A model generated the notes under the pieces. The model made no database searches. It saw nothing but the letters and a program-made list of their open reading frames with translations, and had not been told where the DNA came from. 60,000 nt of DNA. It comes from Nematostella vectensis (lineage: Eukaryota > Cnidaria > Anthozoa > Actiniaria > Edwardsiidae). The DNA is taken from the NCBI RefSeq assembly GCF_932526225.1, contig NC_064048.1, forward strand, positions 2,869,597-2,929,596. The letters are read 5' to 3'. The position numbers and the translations under genes are program-made. Each line of letters begins with the position of its first letter. Within the stretch, counting starts at the first letter, position 1. Shown piece after piece: positions 46,673 to 54,277 of this stretch.

Positions 46673-47347
46673 TATATATGCGTACAAGCGTATATGCACG
46701 GACGTGCGGATATGGGTGGGGCCCTCGTTTCTAAATGTCTGCTTACTCCATGGATAACAGCCGAGATTTGCATTGTCCGGGAGCGCGAAGCGCTGTCGCC
46801 GGAACGGCAGATCCTTGGTCTGCTGTGCGGCCGCCAGCGGCGGCCTCGCGGGCGGAGTCACGTCGTCGGCCGCTACATGCGGATCGGTAGCTCGTTGGTT
46901 AACAGCTGGTGTGCGAGTGAACGCGGCAGCTAGCTCCAGCCTACGTGTGTAGAGGCCGAACAATGACACTAGATAACCAGCGACCCCGATAACCGAGCTA
47001 GCCGACCAGGCAGAGTTGCTTTCCGGGACTGGTGTGTGTATGCCTTCGGCGCGCAAGCCCTCGCGTCCCTGCTGCTCGCTCGGCCCCGGGGCCACCGGCG
47101 AGTGCACGACACGAAGTGTCTCTTTCTTCGCTCTGTTAATTCGGTTCCACTTTGCCAAGCGCCTTCCGGCTTCAACTCGCCTAGGGTGTTTAGGTCGGGT
47201 CGCGGGTGGTTCGTGGCTCGTGATTCTCTCCGCCAACGCCGAAGGCGTACGTGCAGGTTCTTGATGATGCTCATCAGCAGCTTGTTTGTCAGGTTCCGCT
47301 GACGTTCCGGCAGGCTGGGCACTAGTACTTCCTTGAGGTTCCTCCAT
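46673..47347 (-). CDS. Disordered/basic protein with one membrane span (open into the 74-aa frame)
   Basis: ATG 47347 starts MEEPQGSTSAQPAGTSAEPD. The first 60 residues are low-complexity polar, followed by a basic patch (KHPRRVEAGRRLAKWNR) and, about 60 residues later, a membrane span (SVIGVAGYLVSLFGLYTRR). After that the frame has no recognisable feature and runs, without a stop, into the 74-aa protein. Cnidarian proteins I remember pair an RVAAGRKLA-type basic patch with a single C-terminal span, which suggests that the real protein ends soon after the span and that its stop has been lost. Confidence in the exact extent is low. Confidence 0.45.
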
Positions 47348-47470
47348 TTGTGTTGACACGCGGTGTCAACTACTTGGTTGCTGAGGAAGTGGCAAGCTTT
47401 CAAATGAACGTCTACTCTGGGATGGCAGACACGCCACTGTCCGTGTGCCGTTCCGGCAGGCAAACCACAG

Positions 47471-48283
47471 GTGAGTCCGCGGCTGCTACCTCGCGTTGAC
47501 ACCGCGCGTCAGCGCTTGCCGTTCCGGCGGTGTTCACATGACGCGCTACGTGTAACGCCCCGACGGCTAAAGCCATCAAACCCAGACCTTAACGAGAATC
47601 TGATACGGTTCCAGTCAGACCAGAGGGGGAAGACGCTAATACAGGTTCGCAACCTCGACAAAGGAGGTTGGTCTAAACCAAGACAGCTGTTCAACGAGGA
47701 CGTGGGCGTTCGACAGGACGTTGCAAAGCTGAGAGGCTTCAAGCTGGCGATGGGGTCCGTGGCAGAGATAGACGCGGTCATCCAGGAGAACACAGAACGG
47801 GTCCAAGAGCTGCAAGGAGTGGTAGCCACAGACAGGGAGACCATCGACGACCCTAACACGTCAGAGAGTAGCCGCCAAGAGGCCCGTGAGCGCAACGAGG
47901 AGAGGCTGTCCGAGATTGACGAACTAGAACGCGAAAACCGAGAGCTCGAGAACCAAAAGGCGGTAAGAGAGCGCATCAAAGCCATCTTCAAAAAGTACGG
48001 CTTTACCGTCACCGCCATCGGGTTGGCCGTAGCGACGACGATCGTGGCCATTGTGACGTCGCTCGGCAAGTCGCTCTCCTCCGTGGCCAGAGGGGTCGGT
48101 AACGGGCTTAAGGCCATCGGGAAAAAGCTAGGCGAGCCCGGGCTGGTAGGCAGCATCGCGAACTTCGTGTTTAAGGCTGCAGGAGAAGCGGTGAAATTCC
48201 TTGGCGAAAATGTGTGGCTGCTCATTCTAGCCGTAGCCGCGTTCTTGGTTTGTCGAATGCAAAGCAGTCATCGGAACAAGTAA
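47471..48283 (+). CDS. Coiled-coil, two-span membrane protein (start unresolved)
   Basis: The frame is open from 47408 to TAA 48283. The first in-frame ATG is as late as 47750, so the true N-terminus is uncertain. An ATG at 47404 in another frame leads to CACAG/GTGAGT, a good splice donor, but no acceptor restores the phase. The domain order is a short polar lead (NPDLNENLIRFQSD), a long charged coiled coil (about 96-176, EIDELERENRELENQ), a hydrophobic span (FTVTAIGLAVATTIVAIV), a glycine/lysine linker and a last span (NVWLLILAVAAFLV) with a short basic tail. Similar proteins with a final NLWxL span recur in cnidarian elements as I remember. It could be a fibre or membrane-anchoring particle protein. 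Confidence 0.55.
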   Translation: MSPRLLPRVDTARQRLPFRRCSHDALRVTPRRLKPSNPDLNENLIRFQSDQRGKTLIQVRNLDKGGWSKPRQLFNEDVGVRQDVAKLRGFKLAMGSVAEIDAVIQENTERVQELQGVVATDRETIDDPNTSESSRQEARERNEERLSEIDELERENRELENQKAVRERIKAIFKKYGFTVTAIGLAVATTIVAIVTSLGKSLSSVARGVGNGLKAIGKKLGEPGLVGSIANFVFKAAGEAVKFLGENVWLLILAVAAFLVCRMQSSHRNK

Positions 48284-48366
48284 TACGCCGCGGCCACCGC
48301 GAGTGCCGACAACCCCGCCTTGAGGGCGATGTGGTCACTTTTTTCGCCCGTTCCGACGGCAGTCAT
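48268..48366 (-). CDS. 32-aa single-span microprotein, overlapping the previous gene tail to tail
   Basis: ATG 48366 to TGA 48268 encodes MTAVGTGEKSDHIALKAGLS followed by ALAVAAAYYLFR. One alanine-rich membrane span ends in Phe-Arg. It overlaps the coiled-coil gene's 3' end by 16 bases in convergent orientation. Its design matches the other small membrane proteins of the element, and it stands in an otherwise unexplained GC-rich stretch. It is too short for certainty. Confidence 0.4.
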   Translation of the reverse strand: MTAVGTGEKSDHIALKAGLSALAVAAAYYLFR

Positions 48367-48420
48367 GCTATGCGCAGCGTGCGTACGTGGAGAGGGGGCA
48401 GGGGCCGCGCCCTCCGCTAA

Positions 48421-49470
48421 TCGAGCATACTTTACGAAGTCCTCATTAGCAACCTAGCGAAAAACAACTGACGAAGGTCTCTTCATTAAGAGTCCGAAAC
48501 CGGTCTTGTAAACGCTATAAACGCCCGCCGATTTTTCATCAAACGATGACATCGGAAGGCACCTTAGACGAGATGAGCGAGCCCTCTCTCAGAAAAAGCC
48601 AGATTTAGCCAAAGTGCACTTTGAATTCTACGAGTTACAGTGGCGATTCTCGGCAGCCTCAAATCTTCCTGTTTGATTTTAAGAAATCTATTAAAACAGG
48701 AGTGAGCTGTACTGCAGATATGTCCTAAATAACTCTAAGAAACTTTACATGCACAAAGAAAGCGCTTATATCAGGTCGAGCAACGCTCCTATAGACGTGA
48801 AACATTAAAGAACGACAAATTCCACCACAAAGACATATAATATGTCACCTAAGGTTTTTGTCACCTCATAAACCACGTCTAGCGTATATCGTCCTCCGTA
48901 GATCCATTTCTGCGGCATATAACACTCGAGCAAAAGTGTAATCTCAAAGACACTACGCACTTTATTTACTTCATCAGAAGTCTATAAAAGGGAGAAAGAT
49001 TCATTGATTTAAATATCTTTGATGTCCATAGCTTACTGAAACTTTTCAGTACACGCATTCTCTCCTCTTGCCACCCTCTTAGCTATAAGAAGGGTTTGTG
49101 TCTAGGGAGATTGCCTACGTCCGTTGAGAACAAATTCCTCACTTGCCACCTTCTAAGCCGAAATCCGCAACTTATTCTAGATACGGTTACGCGATTTCAC
49201 AACATACATAACGGCGAGTGTTGAATTCACGGACAGGCAAAATGCGTTTTGAGGCAAACATGGCATCTAATAAACGAATCTAAACATTTTGTAATGAGGT
49301 TCCACCCGGCTAAACAGAATCTTCTAAAGATTCTTATAACAAACTGGCAACTTATCACGGATCTCAGCCTCATACGGCTAGAATCTTTATGAACCTATAG
49401 TCTCTTATAGAAAGGAGAAACCGCTTATAGACTTTTAAGTCAGAGCCACAATCTCCCATAAAGGACTAGG
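48421..49470. other. AT-rich spacer inside the element, no gene
   Basis: About 1.05 kb with much lower G+C than the rest of the element and stops in all frames. There are scattered CCTAAGG, CTATAAAAGG and CCACCTTCTAAG words but no clear repeat or inverted ends. It may be a noncoding insertion or a replication/regulatory region. Confidence 0.5.
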
Positions 49471-49483
49471 TATCAAAGCAGAT

Positions 49484-50866
49484 TTATTTACAATTGTGGC
49501 GGGTGTGGCTGTTGGCAATATTACACAACGGCACGCGGTCGATCCCAGGGTCAATCACGTGTTGCACCCTAGGATGCCCACCGGCCATGTTATGAGCACC
49601 GACTGGCTTTGTCTCGGTGTTGATCGCGTTTGCGCCGAGCGTCATGGAGTCCGTGGCTTTCTGCAGCTTATTATTGTAGCCCACGACGCTTTGCGTGTTT
49701 ATCACCAGATCGCTCGGCATCAGCCACACTCCCGGTGCGACCGCAAGACTCAGTCTCACCTTGGCCTCCTGCACGGCTAACTGGTACCTTTGCACGCTTT
49801 GAGCGATGTCGTTTTCTATGATAGCGTCTTCAAGCAGCTTCGTGAACGCCGCCTGCGCCTCCATGGCCTGCCCACCGGCCCCCGCGATAGAGGAACGGAC
49901 GTTTACCTGCGTGCCAAGCACTCTGTAGACGAACGCCTCGACCGAGCGGTCGAGTCTTCCTAGCCCTGCTTTTGTCAGCCCCTCACCTTTGGGAGGCGCA
50001 AACCAGCTATATTGCACGCCCCCGTGGGCGTCGTTGCGTATGTAACCCACCTGCTTCCCACTATTGTACGTCCCACCTTCGTCGCTAAACAGATTGAGGT
50101 GGCTCGGGTACTCGTCCGCCGCCGTGTCGTAGCCACGGATCACGTGCACGTTGCGATACCCCTCCCCCGGGTAGAACAGAAACACATCGCCTAGCCCGTG
50201 GTTCCGCCCGCCTTTCCATCGGAAGTCCGGCTTACGCGGCAAACCGAACTCTATACATAGACGCTCGAAAGCGGCCTTCTTGTAGGGGTTACCTTTTTGC
50301 GTGAACGGGCTGTCGCCAGGCAGGGGGGCGCAGAGCTCGTAGAGTATCCTCCGGGTGGTAAAGTAGACGTGAAACCTTAGAAATCCCCTGATGACAGAGG
50401 GGAGCGTGGCGAAAGCGGGGTCGTCTAGGGACACCCCACATCCGGCGGTTGCGCACCAGACCGCAAAGTTGAGTTGCTGTGGCCAGTACCCATAGGAAGG
50501 CTCCGATAGCCACCGGCAAGACTCCTTGGCGGACTGGTGCGTGACTTCTGTATCTTTGAATATGTCTCGGACCCTAGTCGTGAATGATTTGTCCTCAGCT
50601 ACGTGTATCTCTAGCTGCGTGAGTAGTGGGGTGATGTCTGAGTCCGTGCTCTCCACGGGGGTCGCGGGCACGGCGTAGAGCAGCTTTTGCGCGAGGATCA
50701 GAGACCTAGGGAAACCGGTTTTTGCGCGTTTGACTTGTTCGGCTATAGCGTGCTTGATATGTTCGGCTATAGAGGCTCCCGCCGCAACTGCCGCCTTCTT
50801 CGTCTCCTCCTCCTCCCTTCGGGGAATCGCCTCCTCGTTCAGCATCCGCCAGCCTTCCCAATCCAT
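49484..50866 (-). CDS. 460-aa putative major structural protein
   Basis: The ATG at 50866 gives 460 residues to TAA, with an AATAAA poly(A) signal overlapping the stop (49483-49488). The N-terminus is charged and helical (IPRREEEETKKAAV). The core has SYGYWPQQLNFAVWCATAGCG (about 124-144, quoted in part), VIRGFLRFHVYFTTRRILYE (about 158-177), NHGLGDVFLFYPGEGY, SDEGGTY, then SVEAFVYRVLGTQVNVRSS and SVQRYQLAVQEAKVRLSLAV. I remember this series of motifs from uncharacterised cnidarian proteins that occur with the other genes here. Size, conservation and single-copy position make it the best capsid-type candidate, but no fold is proven. It is divergent from the SWYNL gene, with only 30 bases between the starts. 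Confidence 0.7.
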   Translation of the reverse strand: MDWEGWRMLNEEAIPRREEEETKKAAVAAGASIAEHIKHAIAEQVKRAKTGFPRSLILAQKLLYAVPATPVESTDSDITPLLTQLEIHVAEDKSFTTRVRDIFKDTEVTHQSAKESCRWLSEPSYGYWPQQLNFAVWCATAGCGVSLDDPAFATLPSVIRGFLRFHVYFTTRRILYELCAPLPGDSPFTQKGNPYKKAAFERLCIEFGLPRKPDFRWKGGRNHGLGDVFLFYPGEGYRNVHVIRGYDTAADEYPSHLNLFSDEGGTYNSGKQVGYIRNDAHGGVQYSWFAPPKGEGLTKAGLGRLDRSVEAFVYRVLGTQVNVRSSIAGAGGQAMEAQAAFTKLLEDAIIENDIAQSVQRYQLAVQEAKVRLSLAVAPGVWLMPSDLVINTQSVVGYNNKLQKATDSMTLGANAINTETKPVGAHNMAGGHPRVQHVIDPGIDRVPLCNIANSHTRHNCK

Positions 50867-50896
50867 GCTCAGCCCTATTAAACACGAAGGCGGGCT
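50867..50896. promoter_or_regulatory. 30-bp divergent intergenic region
   Basis: The start codons of the 460-aa gene (minus) and the SWYNL gene (plus) are only 30 bases apart. CCTATTAAACACG in the middle is the only AT-rich patch and could serve as a compact two-way core promoter. Confidence 0.4.
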
Positions 50897-51307
50897 ATGT
50901 TCAACACAATGGTGGTCCTACATGCTGTGTTCACCGAAGGCGAACTGACGCTCTTATTCGAGCAGCCGATAAGGCGCCCACGCTCCGTGGCGCTCCGGCA
51001 GTGCTCGCTGTTTAACAGCTGGTATAATCTCGAGCGGGAGCATCAGATAACGACTATAGCCTCCCTCCCGCCCATCGCTACTCTGCCAGCCGGGCACCAC
51101 ATGGCCGAGTCCATCGTGGAAACGATCAACCGCGCTGAAAGCAAGATTCTGACCGCGAAGCTGGATCCCCTCACCGGGAAGATCGCGCTCGTGTCCAAAG
51201 GCGTTGCGTTCCTGAACGCCGAGCTTTGCGCACTATTTGGCCTAGAGGCTAAAGACGATCAGTTGGGGGGGCGGGGCCTCGCACTGCCCGTGGGGGGGCC
51301 CACTTAA
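50897..51307 (+). CDS. SWYNL-type structural protein, 5' part, frame broken at a G7 run
   Basis: ATG 50897 opens 136 codons. It has a beta-rich start (VVLHAVFTEGELTLLF), a serine/arginine segment leading to FNSWYNLE (about 39-46), HHMAESIVETINRAE and KIALVSKGVAFLNAELCALFGLE. I remember homologues in which a SWYNI/SWYNL motif is followed, in the same protein, by a CD(L/I)V segment; here that second half is in the next frame, starting at 51309. A seven-G run at 51292-51298 sits just before the stop and is a likely site of a single-base indel. Such proteins may be minor capsid or penton-like; that is inference. Confidence 0.6.
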   Translation: MFNTMVVLHAVFTEGELTLLFEQPIRRPRSVALRQCSLFNSWYNLEREHQITTIASLPPIATLPAGHHMAESIVETINRAESKILTAKLDPLTGKIALVSKGVAFLNAELCALFGLEAKDDQLGGRGLALPVGGPT

Positions 51308-51308
51308 G

Positions 51309-51584
51309 GTGGCTTTGCCGAAAATAGAGGCCCTCTACATCTTCTGCGATATCGTAGACCGCTCGCAATGCCTCGCCTTAGACGAGCCTTCAAACGTTCT
51401 CGCTTGCCTAGAAACCCGCGGGAGGCCGCACGAGAAAGTCGTCTATGGGCCCGACATCCCCGTTTGTGTCGCAGCATCTTCCTCTGAGTTTGTCTCGAGT
51501 ATCCGAATATGGATCAGGGATGACCGCGGTAGACGGGTGGACTTTAAGGGCAAGCCTGTTCGCCCCGTATTAGAGCTAACCTAG
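51309..51584 (+). CDS. CDIV-type 3' part of the SWYNL protein, in another frame
   Basis: The frame has no ATG; it begins near 51309 with VALPKIEALYIFCDIVDRSQ and runs 91 codons to TAG 51584. Landmarks are SNVLACLETRGRPHEKVVYG, then SSIRIWIRDDRGRRVDFKGK and VLEL. The alternating hydrophobic pattern suggests beta strands. Lack of a start, and the order seen in remembered homologues, make it the second half of the upstream protein, separated by a one-base shift. Programmed frameshifting on the G7 run would also explain it. Confidence 0.55.
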   Translation: MALPKIEALYIFCDIVDRSQCLALDEPSNVLACLETRGRPHEKVVYGPDIPVCVAASSSEFVSSIRIWIRDDRGRRVDFKGKPVRPVLELT

Positions 51585-51600
51585 GTCCGACATAACAAGC

Positions 51601-52284
51601 ATGGCAAACAGCGACGTTAGCAGCGGTGCCATATACCCCTCGCTTCCCAGCGTCTGCCCCCCGAAGGGTACGCACATGACGCCCACCGCTCCGGCAAGCA
51701 TCGGCGGCGACGTGCAAAGCTTCCGACTCCAGAAAATATGTGACACTCAGGCGGTCCTAGACAACGAGATGACGCATCATAGACAGGTGCGGAAGAAGTA
51801 TAAGCGCGCCTTTGCCGTTACCCATGCTGTGTCTGTGGCATCCGGCATCGCTGCAGGGGCGCTTTCCAGCGCCGGGGTGGTGGTCTCTCTGAGTGGGATA
51901 GGGGTTCTGATCGGCGGTCCGCTGGCAGGGGTCGCTGGGCTGGTCGGTGTCGTGGGCGCGGGCGCGGGGGTAGTCTCTAGGGGTCTTACGAGCAAGGTGG
52001 CTAAACACGAAGACACGATGGTTTTAGCGGAGAGTAAGAAAAACTCGATCAGCGAGCTGGTCTCTAAGGCTCTGCAGGACGGGCATATCTCAGACGAAAA
52101 GTTTCGGCTAATACTTCAGGAAAAAAAGAGATACTACGCGCTCAAGGCAGCTATCAGAGCTCGACACGGCCTCGCACCGCGAGAGAAAAAAAGCAGGAAA
52201 GGGCCCTCCCTGGAGACACGCGAAAAGATGAAAAAGAGTCTGCGAGAAATTCGCGAGGAGTTCGGGAGCGAGGTGTTCGAGTAA
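51601..52284 (+). CDS. Glycine-rich membrane protein, 227 aa
   Basis: The ATG at 51601 lies 16 bases after the previous stop. Residues 1-35 are proline/serine-rich. About 38-70 is a charged helix (SFRLQKICDTQAVLDNE..VRKKYKRA). Residues 71-130 are a long glycine/alanine/valine hydrophobic stretch (GAGAGVV, GGPLAGVAGLVG) with glycine-zipper character, likely two membrane passes. Residues 131-180 (SKVAKHEDTMVLAESKKNSI, DGHISDEKFRLIL) are a helical region that I remember as highly conserved in uncharacterised cnidarian proteins. The basic tail (REKKSRKG) follows. The frame ends immediately before the right terminal repeat. A membrane-active or particle-internal role is possible. Confidence 0.7.
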   Translation: MANSDVSSGAIYPSLPSVCPPKGTHMTPTAPASIGGDVQSFRLQKICDTQAVLDNEMTHHRQVRKKYKRAFAVTHAVSVASGIAAGALSSAGVVVSLSGIGVLIGGPLAGVAGLVGVVGAGAGVVSRGLTSKVAKHEDTMVLAESKKNSISELVSKALQDGHISDEKFRLILQEKKRYYALKAAIRARHGLAPREKKSRKGPSLETREKMKKSLREIREEFGSEVFE

Positions 52285-52731
52285 AACTCAGGTTTAAACG
52301 CCACGCCAGCGGCTTTGAATTTACGGCCGAAAAACGGTTATTCCGCGCTCCGTAGGTTGGCGGCCCTCCTCGTTTTCGCGGCCCTCTCCGACACCATCGC
52401 TTTTTACCCCAAAAAGTCGTGTACGCGAACCGCGCCCGGCCTACATGAGCAATTGCCCCAAAAAGTCGTGTACGCGAACCGCGCCCGGCCTACATGAGCA
52501 ATTGCCCCAAAGAGTCGTGTACGCGAACCGCGCCCGGCCTACATGAACAATTGCCCTAACTATTTATGTACGTGAAACATTATACGCTTGATATATAGAA
52601 GGAGGGTAGGGGCTGGGGGGCTCGGAGGGGCGCGCCGCGCCTTCCAAGCCTAAGATGGGGTTGGGGGGGGGGTCGATGGGGGCCGCCGCGGCCCCCAGGG
52701 GGGTTTCACTCAAACTACCCAGTCCCCCCCC
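52279..52731. repeat. Right terminal inverted repeat, about 450 bp
   Basis: It is the inverse of 41752-42130. It carries three copies of the 49-bp unit (starts at 52407, 52456 and 52505), one more than the left side, and about 24 additional bases near the inner end (CCACGCCAGCGGCTTTGAAT). The outer end is ACTACCCAGT followed by a C run. Confidence 0.9.
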
Positions 52732-53023
52732 TTTGCGAGTTTGTATTTTGCTTTTGTGAGTTTGTATTCTGCTTTTGCGAGTTCGTATTTTGCTTTTGCA
52801 AGTTTGTATTTTGCTTTTGCTAGTTTGTACTTTGCATTTGCTAGTTAGTACTTTGCATTTGCGAGTTTGTATTTTGCTTTTGCTAGTTTGTACTTTGCAT
52901 TTGCGAGTTTGTATTTTGCTTTTGCTAGTTTGTACTTCGCATTTGCGAGTTTGTATTTTGCTTTTGCGAGTTTGTACTTCGCATTTGCGAGTTTGTATTT
53001 TGCTTTTGTGAGTTTGTACTTTG
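52732..53023. repeat. 21-bp satellite array (right continuation), with TTTGCG duplication
   Basis: About 14 units in the same orientation as the left array. The first six bases are the second copy of the target duplication. The array ends where the inner inverted repeat begins. Confidence 0.95.
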
Positions 53024-53340
53024 AAATGGCTTGATAATTGTTTGGGGAGGGGTGGGGTATATTTTTTAGGGGGGGAGGGGTGGGTATACCCTCAACAGCG
53101 GGCTCGCAAGCTAAAGCAGCTAAATAACTTCCCTGCTATCATTGAGCCAATCAGCAGACGTTTGCCGTTCCGAAAGTTCTTGTTGCGAACAATATAGATC
53201 TCGCACGCGTGTTTAAAAATAGCGCTTCACACGGGATTATTATTTTTTTTATTACTGATAGAAATTATGCAAAATGTCGATTTTCTGGAGCGGTAAAAGA
53301 TTTGGTGCTCCACGCGGGAAAAGAGGTCGCCTAGTAATTA
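53024..53340. repeat. Inner inverted repeat of the foldback, left arm
   Basis: TGGCTTGATAATTGTTTGGG through GGTATACCC, GGGCTCGCAAGCTAAAG, TGAGCCAATCAGCAGACG, AGATCTCGCA and CACACGGGATTATTATT to TTTGGTGCTCCACGCGGG is inverted at 54278-54832. In this arm the site of the small insertion at 54549-54609 is empty. Confidence 0.85.
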
Positions 53341-53790
53341 TGACGTAAACGATTCGAGTGATTTTTCATACAGCTGATTGACTGCCAATTATTTGCATTA
53401 GGACTTGGTAGTCAACAAGATCAAAAGCCTTGCGAGAGTTAATGAGCGCAAATTTCAGCAACCGTTTTCACTAGAATAAGCGCTCCCCGAATAAGCACCC
53501 CGTCTGAGAGTCGGGGTGCTTACTGTAAAAACGGTATGTTGTTGTTATCCCTAATACCAGCTTGATGCTTGAACAGCAGATTTTAGAGCCCCCGAATGGT
53601 CCCCCGAAATTTCGATGTGCTCGGCTAATGCATGCTCGCGCGATTTTTCCGCCCAAAAATCCTCGGTCTTGCATAAAAAACGGGGTGCTCACAAGTGCTC
53701 GCAAAAGACCATTCAGGGGCCCGTTGCTTTCTGGCGCTCTCTCATTGGTTATCGGTCTAACGACCGTCTCGACTGCAAAATGGCTTCCGT

Positions 53791-54276
53791 GTCACGCCAT
53801 ACCTGCATTCAGCAAGAACATAAGCTTGATTATCTTCCGTCCTTGCCGTATATTCGATACAGTGTCACCAGTGTAATGCCCAGTCTTGCTCTTATGATAA
53901 ACCTTTGTTGGTTGCATCTGTTTATATAGCTCATGTAGGCCCGCTATGGTGCTGGTAGGTGCAGTCTTCCATACTGACATACATGAGAAGCATTCCACCC
54001 TGCTTCTTCATCATCCCACGTTTGCGTTACAAGTTTCCCCTGCCAACTTGCTAATCTCAACCTAGCACAATCCTTTTTTATTCCTGCATTCTTCAAGTCC
54101 GCTCCGATCTTCTTAGCTGGCACCTCTTCGTTGGCTTGGCTTTTTGCCATCGTCGGTGTGGAATGAGACAGGTCCAAAACGAGCTCAGTCGTATATTCCT
54201 TGCACCGACCAATGACCGCCGCCCCTTCTCTTCTGCTCTCGTCTCGCAAATGCAAAGTACATATTACCTCCCGCAT
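53791..54276 (-). pseudogene. Relic C-terminal part of a reverse-transcriptase-type protein
   Basis: On the minus strand the frame 54276-53944 contains [31 protein letters not shown]. The adjoining frame 53998-53792 contains [19 protein letters not shown] and [11 protein letters not shown]. Joined, these follow the order of the extreme C-terminus of retroelement proteins I remember as abundant in cnidarian genomes. The frame change between them (near 53970-54000), the missing catalytic domain and the position in the centre of a foldback mark it as a fragment. Confidence 0.55.
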
Positions 54277-54277
54277 T

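Larger units (their letters stand above)
41752..52731. mobile_element. Nested Polinton-related, virus-like integrase element, 10,980 bp
   Basis: It is bounded by long inverted repeats and a 6-bp target duplication, the duplication length of Maverick/Polinton elements. It is GC-rich and gene-dense, unlike the flanks. The plus strand carries a zinc-ribbon frame, a large HNH-ended protein, a coiled-coil membrane protein, the SWYNL protein and a glycine-rich membrane protein. The minus strand carries the integrase, small membrane proteins and the 460-aa protein. The integrase is of the type found in Mavericks and adintovirus-like elements. No type-B polymerase, no FtsK/A32 ATPase and no recognisable adenovirus-type protease are seen. 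Several proteins resemble uncharacterised cnidarian families I remember. Internal stops and shifts suggest partial decay. Confidence 0.85.

Noticed and set aside
46969-47502. 177-codon minus-strand frame
   Set aside because: It overlaps the basic/one-span protein in another frame and lacks any recognisable feature.
47509-48225. 238-codon minus-strand frame opposite the coiled-coil gene
   Set aside because: It is serine-rich and patternless, the usual antisense shadow of an acidic/basic coiled coil. The plus frame has coherent spans and a charged helix.
41752-52731. Calling the element a complete canonical Polinton
   Set aside because: No type-B polymerase or packaging ATPase is present, and the capsid assignment rests on remembered similarity only.
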